Origin: Trichobilharzia szidati | Taxonomy: Eukaryota > Platyhelminthes > Trematoda > Strigeidida > Schistosomatidae | Assembly (NCBI GenBank): GCA_944472155.2 | Contig: OX235272.1 | Span: forward strand, 15,050,354-15,114,353 | DNA length: 64,000 nt | Direction of reading: 5' to 3' | In this document: positions 54,008 through 63,589 of the stretch, in pieces | Layout: every line of letters starts with the position of its first letter | Position numbering within the stretch: position 1 is the stretch's first letter | Notes under the pieces: generated by a model | Told to the model about the DNA's origin: nothing | Seen by the model: the letters and a program-made list of their open reading frames with translations, nothing else | Database searches by the model: none | Translations under genes and position numbers: made by a program

Positions 54008-54121
54008 CTGAATTATCATTCTCTCCATTCGGTTTTGTCGTCTCATCTATAAATGCCTGTGTTTGATCACACAATGATCCAGCAAATAGATTATGACGAT
54101 TGTCGTGTTGAATCTGTGAAT
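54008..54121 (-). CDS. Repeated exon, type C (middle copy), 38 codons
   Basis: 114 nt, phase 1-1, acceptor ..ctgttacag, donor gtatgt. It encodes DSQIQHDNRHNLFAGSL, then CDQTQAFIDET and ENDNSG. It differs from the left copy in only two residues and keeps the same flanking intron, so it came from a duplication of exon plus intron. Confidence 0.8.
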
Positions 54122-54339
54122 CTGTAACAGCGTGAGAATTAATTAAAAAATAGGGAATATCAAACAGGTAAATAAACTTCGAAGTAAGCGAAAGTCTTAA
54201 TAAACACTATTTATTTTTTCAAGTAGACATTAGGGCTACTGGATCCCCCCTTATACCCACAAAACATGGTTCTCCTTCAGATTTCACAAAAAAGGCCACG
54301 TGATTTGTGAGGATTTGCATTATTTTACAATCATTAGAT

Positions 54340-54610
54340 TATTAGACTTCATCACAAACTAGCAACAGTTGGAGAGAGATCATAGAATTCCAGTAGTCCA
54401 GTAGTAGGCTGAATGGTCAACGATCTTGGTCTACGTAACTTGAAGGTCTGGGGTTTGATCCCTAGTGGAGCGCCGTGGGTGTGCACTGCTGAACAGTCCC
54501 CCCAAAAATAGGAGAAAAACAGCTTTCTACTGCTCCCGGGTTTTCGATGATCTCTCTAATTGATATTATTAGTTCATATACTAACCAGTCGCACATTATT
54601 CCTTCCTATT
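54340..54610 (+). repeat. Sm-alpha-like SINE, degenerate
   Basis: Contains gtaggctgaatggtcaacga, taacttgaaggtctggggtt, tgcactgctgaacagtcccc and aggagaaaaacagctttcta. CTGAACA and stem II are damaged. Confidence 0.6.
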
Positions 54611-55240
54611 GATTTCCTTTCCCCACTGAAAAGGAAACCACACATGAAGGTGAGCAGATAAGCGAAAAGAATTAGAATATCTTCACTCCATAGGTCCTCA
54701 AAATCATGGAGGAAAAGGTGGCTTCAGTCCTGACCACCGACTGCCACAAAAACTTAACTCTTGATGCTTGGTTAACACTGGTAAAGTTTCGATAAAAACA
54801 GCCTTATGAAAGTCAGGATTGAAAGGGATTTATTTTGAAGCTTGGAGTTAACGAAACAACCAAGTTATGATGCAATACCAATAATAATAATATTACAGAC
54901 CCCTAATTTTGACTAATCTAAAAGCTTGAAGGTGTGAGTGTAGATTGTAAGGGGGACATAGAAACAAAATTACATAGGTTTAGAAAATAGTGTTGCGTAA
55001 TGTGTAAAGTACTTCTTAATGAAGATAGGTGTGAATGGGATATGCATAGAAACAAATTGAAATCATACTTCTTATAATTGAAGATGAAAAAAGAATGAAG
55101 GGAATGAAATAACTAACAAACGAAAACTGAGGAGTCAAGCAGAGCTAGACCCTGGGTAAATATGGAGATAGAACTAGTTCCTCTTGATGCGTACGGCAAG
55201 AGCTTCTGTATTACAACGAAGTCGGAAACACACTGCCTTT
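54611..55240. other. Intron, no feature recognised
   Basis: Plain intron with an AATAAT patch near 54880. No exon or element recognised. Confidence 0.35.
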
Positions 55241-55244
55241 GGCA

Positions 55245-55990
55245 GATTTTCGTTCACTTTGTAAACAACAGCAGCAACATCCACCGCCAATCACCATCAA
55301 CGGGAGGGATTTAATGAAAGAGGTTACTTCATTCACTCACTTATCTAGGGAGAATTGTATCAACCACAGGAGGAGGAGGAACGGACGAGGATGTCAAATG
55401 GAGAATCGGGAAGGCGAGAAACACATTCATCAACCTGAAACCAATCTGGAAATCTTCCGCTGTCACTCAACCCAGTCAGCATCAACAACAAAATTCGGAT
55501 TTACAATACAAACGTCAAGTCAGTCAGTTCTTCTATACGGATGGATCAGAAAGTTGGCGGTGGGTCACAAAGAATGAGTATTTCCAACAGCCTGTTGCAC
55601 ACCTTTATCAACAACTAAATAACTGTCTTCGCTGGCTCTATACTGAAGATCAGATGGCCGCCGGAAAGAACAAGAACCAACAAGAAACAAACAATAGGAA
55701 GAAACAAAACAAGAACCAATCGCTCAACAAATATGCAGGAGAAAGTGGAGATGGATTGGACACTCACTGGCTGAGGAGGCCACTCGCTGGGTGACATCGC
55801 GCGTCAGGCCAACGCTCAAGTGTGACGTCCGAGGGTTACATGGAGGAGATCGTGTGAAAAGGAGCTGAAACAGTATGGACTAACATGGATGCAGGTGAAA
55901 AGTACAGCAGAAGACAGAAGCAAGTGGAGACGTGTAGTTGAAGCCCTATGTTCCACTAGGAACCCAAGGGAACAATAATAATAATAATAA
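55245..55990 (+). mobile_element. RTE-B 3' region
   Basis: From the Gln spacer (about 55265-55280) through TINGRDLMKEVTSFTHLSRE, an INNKIRIYNTNVKSVSSSIR-like segment, RRKWRWIGHSLAEEATRWVT to the end ctatgttccactaggaaccc plus AATAAT units. Frame-broken, 5'-truncated. Confidence 0.75.
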
Positions 55991-55994
55991 TAAT

Positions 55995-56262
55995 TGTAAA
56001 TGACTCTGAATGATCAGTCAGTTGAGATGCTGTGAGACAGGGGTACTGACGAGGTGTTTGATTATATATACCGCTTCCGATTGAACCAGTGCCGTCTGTT
56101 TGTAGCATTGTTGGTTGGCGGCGTTCATCTAACATGTTTTTCGAAAGGACGCGCGTAGAACAAACACCTACGTAACTAACTCCACGGAAGTGACTATAGT
56201 AGTTTGAAGTCTGAAACCGGCTTAAACCATTGGCTGCTGAGACAGAGGTTCCTGCCAAATTT
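55995..56262 (-). mobile_element. Penelope-like GIY-YIG fragment
   Basis: On the minus strand FRGVSYVGVCSTRVLSKNML resembles GASYIGRSTRVLSKRVQ in lineage 1, and GSIGSGIYNQTPRQYPCLTA the IRSAIIEHLVDN segment. It starts at the 3' tail of the RTE-B before it. Confidence 0.5.
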
Positions 56263-56624
56263 GATCAAACAACCTTTGATGCCAAACCTTATAATATCAA
56301 TCAAATTATGGTATATATATGATGCATTTATTGTTTGTTGTTCTCACTAGAACAGGCTAGTCTTGTCTTTTGAATTTATTTCTGGGCCCAGGGAGGTAGA
56401 AAATATACGAGGGAAAACGATCGTACATGGTTTTCAGTCGAATTATCTATTGCGTCTACGTATCGAACGCGAAACTCAGCATTGTTATCGATCGTTACGA
56501 TCATATGAGTGCAATTGGCTCGCATCTGTTTATAGGTGCTAAACTCTATATAACTTAAAATACCACTACAGTATATTCGAATTATTGAGAATTTTATCCA
56601 ATTCATCAAGTGATAAAAACTCAC
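56263..56624. other. Intron, no feature recognised
   Basis: Lies downstream (in transcription) of exon I. Nothing recognised. Confidence 0.35.
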
Positions 56625-56732
56625 CTGGATTAACACTTTGATCAGTTGAATCCATCAACGACTGTGATTGGTGGTCACCACTTAATGACCCAGTGAATAA
56701 ATGACGCCGATTATCATGATGGATTTGTGAAT
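56625..56732 (-). CDS. Repeated exon, type I, 36 codons
   Basis: 108 nt, phase 1-1, acceptor ..cgtccacag, donor gtgagt. It encodes DSQIHHDNRRHLFTGSL, then SGDHQSQSLMDSTDQ and SVNPG. Three SQ pairs in one repeat. It is closest in pattern to type F (IHH..RR). The core has Thr (LFTGSL). Confidence 0.75.
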
Positions 56733-57222
56733 CTGTGGACGGAAGAGGAGGACACAGATAAGATAAAAGTGGTACCGTCAAGAAAAAAAACAATAGACAA
56801 AATAATTTTTCGCATTTTTTAGTAAACCATGAAACTGGTTGCACGAGAGTAGTTTAAGAGAACTTCAAATATTGTCGTATCCCTACAAAGTGCAATGCAG
56901 ACGGCATATATTTGTAGGATAGGGCAGGCTAAAGTCTATAATTTTTAGGACGGAAACCCTCTGACGTTTCTCCTAAACGGCGGGAATGAAGTGTGGCTAT
57001 CATTCATTGATTTTATGTTGCTTTATGCCAGTAGTCCAATTTCATCTTCGGATCGTAAGCTGCTTTCTCATTATGAAAGTTTTTCTTGTTCTTGGCATTC
57101 CAAGTGGAACTTAGGACTTCAGACATTAAGGTTTTAGTAGCGGCGATGTTCTATTTACGGGATGCTGTTGCCAATCTCAAGCCTAACCTACCCTTTTTTC
57201 ACAGCTTAATACGAAGCTAGGT
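56733..57222. other. Intron, no feature recognised
   Basis: No exon or familiar repeat. A short ccaagtggaacttaggactt near 57100 hints at a worn RTE-B end. Confidence 0.35.
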
Positions 57223-57224
57223 GA

Positions 57225-57440
57225 CATTTAACTGACTGGTTTCAACATAGAACTTTGCACCGATGTGAGGCAGTTCGAGTCGCCACACTCCCTCCATGTA
57301 GCACACAAAGCAAGAGAAGAGAGTAAAAAGAGATTCATAACAGAGATAATAAACAGAGACATGAGGCAAAAAATAACAGTAATATGGAGGAACAATATGG
57401 TTTTATTGGATATCATAATTCACAAGCAGTGGATGCATCT
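57225..57440 (-). mobile_element. RTE-A2 3' fragment
   Basis: Complement of the RTE-A2 end: aactttgcaccgatgtgagg, then the stretch ending caagcagtggatgcatctgc. Strongly truncated. Confidence 0.6.
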
Positions 57441-57695
57441 GCGCCATTTAGAAGTTCGTCGGCTTATAGATATCCTGCTAGCCATTCTAGCATGACAGAA
57501 ATTTACGAAACAATCGTTTCAACCAGAATAACCAAATGGGATAGTTAAAATATGTAAGCCAAATCATCAAATTAGGATAGCATCTGTCAGTTAGAATGTA
57601 ACATGTACAGATTATTTTTATACTGTTAAATTACCAAAACAAAAGTACGTAACACACAGTAACATGTGACTGAAAGTGGATAAGAACCAGAAATA
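57441..57695. other. Intron, no feature recognised
   Basis: Nothing recognised. Confidence 0.3.
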
Positions 57696-57699
57696 CGTA

Positions 57700-57915
57700 T
57701 ACTGGGTATCTTACCACGCCAGGCCATCGCTGGAGTGGAAACCGAAAAGAAGATAACGAGTTGGGTGTCAGAGAGTTACACGGAGGAGGTGAGAAATTAT
57801 GGGCCATAGTGCAGCCATCTAAGCAGGACTGCAAAGAATAGGTTGAAATGAAGATGTTCTATTGAAGCCCTATGTCCCACTCGGAATGAAAGGGAGTAAC
57901 AATGATGATCATAAA
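57700..57915 (+). mobile_element. Diverged RTE-B 3' end
   Basis: Has ccaggccatcgctggagtgg, tacacggaggaggtgagaaa and ctatgtcccactcggaatga followed by gggagtaacaatgatgat, the pattern of the RTE-B terminus. Confidence 0.55.
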
Positions 57916-58274
57916 AAATAAGTGGGCCATCTGAAGTTTAAATCAATCAAGCAGCACAAACACACAGGCTAACATACACTCAATCAGCTTATTGAAAACA
58001 CAATAATTAGTTAACTTTTTTTATAAAATACAAACCACAAAGTTCTATTACACTCTGCTTTTATAATTGCATTAAGTCCATAAATTCAACAGACTGCAAA
58101 GTAGAGACAATCACGGTTTTGAAGGTATACAATCAAATGAAAACGTAAACAAGGTCTGGCTAAAGTTTATGGGGCAACAAGAATCCATTCACCGGAGAGA
58201 CCTTTATGATACTGTCCCATCGTACTCACTTCTTGAGACCAATGCTCGTCGGTTGTAGTATAATTCTATATCGG
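57916..58274. other. Intron before the right duplicated block
   Basis: No feature recognised. The duplicated block starts at about 58275 where similarity to position 1 begins, so its true left end may be just left of the window's first base in the other copy. Confidence 0.35.
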
Positions 58275-58699
58275 TTCTCATTAGAGTGTGCCGAGTTTTC
58301 AAACTATGAAAACTTAAACTGAAGCGTTTTTCGTTGATATGCCAATCAGTCAAGTAATTATCTGAAAAAAGACATCTGTTTATCTGATGAATTTATTGAC
58401 TTTTCCAAGTAATTCTATCTACTTAAAGATACAAACGAAGTCAAATCGCATCAACAGGATTTCGAGTTAATAAAAATAAAGATAAGGGTTTAAAGCTGAT
58501 GGCATATTGGTACAAGCAATCGGTTTTCAACCTAATGAATCATCGGTTTGAGTATCACCGGGTTAACTAACTGAGTATGGCTCATTAGCAAAGTAAGTAG
58601 AAGATCTACACCGGTTAATTGTGAGTTCAACCAATTCAACTACGCTAAACCAAAAAAAAACTATTTGAAAGTATAAGGGAACAGAATAGTCAAAATTAC

Positions 58700-58831
58700 C
58701 TGAATGACTCATATCATTATTATTATTATTGTGATCAATGTCAACAGGTTTAATAGTCGAATCCATGTATTGTTCATCACATAATGATCCGATGAATAGA
58801 TTCCGTCGATTCGCATGATCAACTTGAGAAT
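58700..58831 (-). CDS. Repeated exon, type A (right copy), 44 codons
   Basis: 132 nt, phase 1-1, acceptor ..ctaacag, donor gtaatt. It encodes DSQVDHANRRNLFIGSL, then CDEQYMDSTIKPVDID and a longer Asn run. It differs from the left copy in several residues and by one Asn codon. The core reads LFIGSL. Confidence 0.75.
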
Positions 58832-59290
58832 CTGTTAGCATATAAAAGAAAAACAAAAAAAACACGACGAAGTCAGGAAGACACCCAAAAACAGAAAGTA
58901 TAGAAGTTACTTAATTGGCAGTGAATAGCAGCAGAATTCAGGATGCACACTTCGTCCTATTTGAGGCTCATCAACTGGATGCGCCTAAATCCCACTGAGA
59001 TATTCATACCCCACACATATCGCTTCAAACAAGCTATATAGAGACATCAGTTCAAGGAACTCATATATCAACAAGGAAATGACAAACATGAATAAATACA
59101 CAGAAAATAAATTTAGTTATTAATAGTAACATTAGTTTAGTGAAGGATACATACGAAGCCTAAATTATAATGAAAAAACACATTGTATATGCTACAAATG
59201 AACAGAGTTTCACTCTGCAATGAAGCATTCTAGTAACTTTTAGAGAAGTTTATATGGAACTCAGAAGATCAGTATATCCTTCTACGTCTT

Positions 59291-59914
59291 AGGTGCTTGC
59301 GTTCTATCTCCCGTGTGAAGTGAAGTGGTATAATAAGGTGAGCAGTATTGAGGTGAGGCTTCGATCGAGTGCTAGGTAAGGAGGGGAAATCAGTCGACGA
59401 CACTGTGAAATTACATCGACTGAGATGATTAGGACATGTGTTACAAATGAATGCCTAGTCATCGCCTTCCTCGACAATGGGCAATGTTACCTGAAACAGG
59501 GTCAGGCTGGAAAAGAGCTAGCTAGTGGCGGTCAAACGAAAACATGGCACCAGTCAATGAAATCTACAACAGTTAGTTTAAGCCAGCCACGTAGGAAGGT
59601 GTAGATTGGCTTCCTGACTGGTTGGGGTCCTCGGGACGGTAAAAGCCAATGGTTGGAAACAATTGGTGACATGGCTCAAAATCGTTGTCAATGGCTTGGC
59701 GCACATGCATCCACTCCTTGTGACTTATGATTTCCAATGAAACTGTTTTGTTCTTCGTTATTACTATTCCTTTGTCTCACACCTCTGTTTACTGTCTCTA
59801 ATATGCATTTCTTCTACTTTCTTCTGTTGCTTTGTGTGCTACAAGGAGGGAGTGTGGCGACTCGAACTGTCGCATATATGTGCGAAGTTCCATGTCAAAG
59901 CCGACCGACCGACG
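59291..59914 (+). mobile_element. RTE-A 3' fragment, right-copy specific
   Basis: Starts ttaggtgcttgcgttctatc and ends gccgaccgaccgac. The left block reads uninterrupted at 1860-1885 (ccttctaggtccttgctgga), so this insertion came after the block duplication. The target duplication is short or obscured (gtc). Confidence 0.8.
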
Positions 59915-59944
59915 TCCTAGCTGAAGTTCACTTCCATATATAAA

Positions 59945-60395
59945 CAAGCAAACTGTTACAGGTTTGATCGCGAGCTGACATCAGTTTGAGAACCATTAGA
60001 TAACCACGGGGCCTGGTTCGGAACTCGTCAGTAGTAAGCAGCCACCACTAGGCTTCGAACCCAGGATCTTCCGATTACAAAATGAGCTCGTAGATTATTC
60101 AGCCATTGGGACCCAACCCAACAGCCCATGAATACCGACTTCTGCCAATTCGAGGGACATGGTGCAGCCACCAACTAGCCGATGTTATCGCCAAGTAACT
60201 GTTCTCCTACCTGACTTGGTGAATGCCGCTGGTCGACTTCTCACTAGAACACTAGGTAACTTCCTCATACAGAACTGGTCGCTAGTGAAGAACCAAGTAT
60301 GTATCCCTTACCATCTGGTTTTCCAGTGGTTCTCTAACTGATATCAGACCTCCATCAAACCTGCAAACAACCAAATCCCTACAAACCAACACTTG
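59945..60395. repeat. Sm-alpha-like SINE pair, duplicate of 1925-2390
   Basis: Same arrangement as in the left block, with a short internal deletion (gggtactcaggagctgttac reduced) in the hammerhead region. It predates the block duplication. Confidence 0.65.
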
Positions 60396-61077
60396 GAAAC
60401 TGATTTGATGCTACTATTTTGTATTGATTGTATTTGATAAGCACATACTATCCATCCGATAACAGATGAGATTTACAACATAATAAATAAACCCACTTTA
60501 TGTTAATCCTGGTTTCATACTTGTTCCTCATCATACAACGAACGCATGTTGTTATGAGGGAGTGTCTATTTTCCAATTAAGATTCAAACTCACCTTATAT
60601 AAAGTATCAGAATCAGAAACACTTTATCACTAAGATATTTAAATCATTCAGGTGTGAAGATGTCACTCATTAGCTTAAGCGCTCAACGTTTAGTCATTGG
60701 ACCCCCGGGCTTGAATCCTGAACTACTACCCACTGTAGCATGGGCAACTTGGGCGGTATTATCAAGGCTCATACAATAAGCTTGGTGCATGGCCTGAAAC
60801 ATGAATGACCTGTTCAGCAAACTGAGTTTATACAATGATTCCCTTTTATAAATTTGAACAAAGAAAGAAGAAACATTGGCGCCGAATAATCTGGATCCAT
60901 TTTATTTCGTTGGTTCTCATCAGCTGCGTACAACCTCTGTCCATTAGCGTCATAGTAAAATGAGGCGTTGCGATTTACAGGGTGTCTAAAGTGTCACGAC
61001 ATGTATATATCTTGTTAAAGAGAAGTTTCTTGAAAACAATGACTTCAGATTATTCAACCATAAACTAAAACACTTAC

Positions 61078-61200
61078 CAGTATTATTATTATTATTATTA
61101 TTCAAAACGGGCTCAGTAGTCGAATCCATGAATGCTTGTGATTGATCACATAATGATCCACCGAATAAATTATGTCGATTTTCATGATTCGCCTGTGAAT
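61078..61200 (-). CDS. Repeated exon, type B (right copy), 41 codons
   Basis: 123 nt, phase 1-1, acceptor ..gcgcatag, donor gtaagt. It encodes DSQANHENRHNLFGGSL, CDQSQAFMDST, then EPVLNNNNNN. It is identical to the left copy in its first half and has a normal GT donor; the Asn run is shorter. Confidence 0.8.
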
Positions 61201-61249
61201 CTATGCGCAAAAGACAAGAAGAATAACAAAAATATTAAAACAGTTTAAG

Positions 61250-62060
61250 TGCCATGTCACACAAACTTGAAGGCTTACACGCGAAAACCAACAAGTTGGT
61301 AGAAGAGACTGCCAGTGAAGACACGACTTCAAGTGAACGTAGAGAAGACTAAGGAGATGAAGATACCCACCGACCACCACCACCAACAACAACCAGCACC
61401 AATCACTATCAACGGGAGGAATCTGAAAGAGGTCGTCACCAATTTCACTTATCTATACAGCACTGATTCAACTACAGGCGGCACACACATAAGCATGTCG
61501 AAGCCGGGATCGAAAAAGCAAAAGAAACCTGCATTATTCATTCTAAGATCAGTAGGGAGGAAATCTAAGGCACAAAATATAAACAACAAGATTCAGGTTG
61601 TCAATACGGATGTCAACGCAGTTTTTCTCTACGGTTCAGACAATTGACTTGTCACCAAAAGCACTTCCAACAGCTGGCTTCAAACTTTTAACCAAAACAG
61701 TTGCCTTCGCTGGTCACACACTGAGGATCAGATGGCCAAGAAGAAACAATAAGCAACAGAAAACTCTAAAAAAGAACCAACCAAGGACCTACTGACCAAA
61801 AAAGGTGTAGAAGAAAAAGGAGGTGGATCGGACAAACACTGAAGAGACAAATGGGTGAGAACGCGCACCTTGCCCACCAGCGGAACACGAATAGGAAACG
61901 ACATGTTGGGCATAGCTTAAGTGTGATATATGAAAGACATCATGTGAGGAGGGGATCGAAGCTTGTGGACCATCGTAGAATAAGATAAAAAAAGGACTGT
62001 AAAGAGTAGATTGAAATTGAGATGTACTGTTGAAAGCCTATATTCCTCCGCCCCCAATCA
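61250..62060 (+). mobile_element. Diverged RTE-B relic (duplicate of 4490-5290)
   Basis: Sense fragment with QVNVEKTKEMKIPTDHHHQQ (about 61320-61380), PITINGRNLKEVVTNFTY and a degraded C-terminal part ending in ccccaatcagaacctaggg. It retains a piece (about 61459-61480) missing from the left copy. Confidence 0.65.
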
Positions 62061-62139
62061 GAACCTAGGGAAACCATAAGTGTATGATATAATATTAGTT
62101 ATGTTAAGACACAAACACCATCGAAGAAATTAAACATAC

Positions 62140-62253
62140 CTGAATTATCATTCTCTCCATTTTGTTTTGTGGTCTCATCTATAAACTCTTGTGTTCGGTT
62201 ATACAATGATCCAGCAAATAGATTATGACGATTGTCGTGTTGAATCTGTGAAT
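62140..62253 (-). CDS. Repeated exon, type C (right copy), 38 codons
   Basis: 114 nt, phase 1-1, acceptor ..gctgtgacag, donor gtatgt. It encodes DSQIQHDNRHNLFAGSL, then YNRTQEFIDET and ENDNSG. It is the first exon of the gene visible in transcription order; further exons probably lie past the right edge. Confidence 0.8.
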
Positions 62254-62506
62254 CTGTCACAGCATGAGAATTAATTAACAAAAATAGGAAATATCAGAGA
62301 GGTGGATAAACTTCGAAGTAAGCGAAAGTCTTAATAAACGCAGAGTATGTTTTCAAGTAGACATTAGGGCTACTGGATCCCCTTATAAACGCAAAAGGTA
62401 ATGCAGATATACACCTACCAACACCAATCACTATCAACGCAATACATTTAAGCGACGTCGCTTCCTTCGATTATCTTGGTGACATTGTTTCAACTACAGG
62501 CAGGAC

Positions 62507-62758
62507 GGATGACTGATTGGATATGAAAGTTTCAAAAAAAAGAGATGTTCCTTTTATATATAAACCTCTGTTATGTTAATTTCGGTTAATTTCCCTGAAG
62601 AAGTTCGGATCAGATTGCCGAGCGAAATGTGCGAATTAATCATTTCAATTTCGCTGAGATTTTACAAATTTAATTTTTAGAAATGTCTACTTCTCACTCA
62701 GCACTCAATTATTTTACAACTATCCGGTCAAATCTTGATCACAGTTCAGAATGGATGA
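62507..62758 (+). mobile_element. 240-bp insertion with hammerhead-like motif
   Basis: The insert 62513-62752 is flanked by ggatga on both sides (62507-62512, 62753-62758) and is absent from the left copy near 5715. At 62595-62638 it has CTGAAGA, a 6-bp stem (gttcgg / ccgagc) and GAAA. No coding capacity. Possibly a Penelope-related or retrozyme-like short element. Confidence 0.55.
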
Positions 62759-62929
62759 AGTTGTCAAAGCCTGCGGGGTTGGAAAGACAAAACAGACCTT
62801 CAATAGTATGAAATCATTCCACACTAAGCACAAAGCAGAAGATTGAAATTTGCAACACTAGTGTGAAATCTGTTCTCCTATATATAGCTTAGATAGCTTC
62901 GTGTGTCAACAAAAGCATTTCGAAAAGAT

Positions 62930-63245
62930 GTAGCACTCCTATATTAAGCCTAATTTTATGCTTATAAAACTAATACACGTGTTATTCGCTTACAGAAACT
63001 AATTTTCCTTATGCTTGCTGATAATTGCTATTGTATTATTGAGCACTGCTTTTCGTTTGTTATATATATAACGCAGTTTTGTACTTTTTCGTTCACCTCA
63101 CGCCTTTTGAAATTCTATTTTGTTGACAGTACATCTCTCTAAGTTTTCAGTTGTACTTCTTAATACAGCGCTGTTCTTCGTTGACTATGTACAGCGTTAG
63201 CACATAGTAGAACGTGAAAACGTGCATATACTATAGCATCATAAT
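62930..63245. mobile_element. Unassigned insertion, possible LTR remnant
   Basis: About 315 bp present here but not at the matching place (7785-7800) in the left copy. It starts near tgtagcactcctatattaag and has a TATA-like ttatatatataacgcag. This looks LTR-like, but I could not fix ends or a target duplication. Confidence 0.35.
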
Positions 63246-63589
63246 CGGAATCATCTTTACTACGTGGCTACCTTCTCTGGCTTTATACTGCAGATTAGAT
63301 TGCCAGACAGACAAGATTCGCAACAAGGAACTCTGTAGTGCAACGATTCAATCAGGAGCATATTGACCAACAAGTATTCCGAAGGAAATGGTGATGGTTC
63401 GGAGACACGCTGAGGAGATTGTAGAGCAACACTGAGCTTCAGGCCCTTTAGTGGGATCCGAACGGGTAACGATGAGTTGGGAGTCCAAGGGTGAGGTGGA
63501 GGAAGTTAGAACCTATGGGCAATCGTGTAGCTAACTGAGAAAGATTGCTGAGAACCAGGTATCATGGAGATGTGCTGTTGAAGTCCTAT

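Larger units (their letters stand above)
365..62253 (-). other. Gene span: multi-exon host gene with two arrays of one repeated exon
   Basis: I infer one transcription unit on the minus strand from 23 candidate exons, each bounded by AG acceptor and GT (once GC) donor. It enters from the right edge and leaves at the left edge, so neither first nor last exon is seen. Exon phases agree at every junction from 45113 leftwards to 12756, strong evidence that those exons belong together. Twelve of the 13 repeated exons are clearly symmetric 1-1, so adding or skipping one keeps the frame. The predicted protein is hydrophilic, without visible membrane segments or enzyme motifs: DSQ/LFxGS repeats, a serine-rich part, a basic coiled coil, a long acidic run, S/T-rich linkers, then more repeats. 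Introns are 0.3-5 kb and filled with retroelements. The right array could instead be the 3' part of an upstream duplicate gene. Function unknown; Claspin/Mrc1-like adaptor is a weak guess. Confidence 0.7.
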
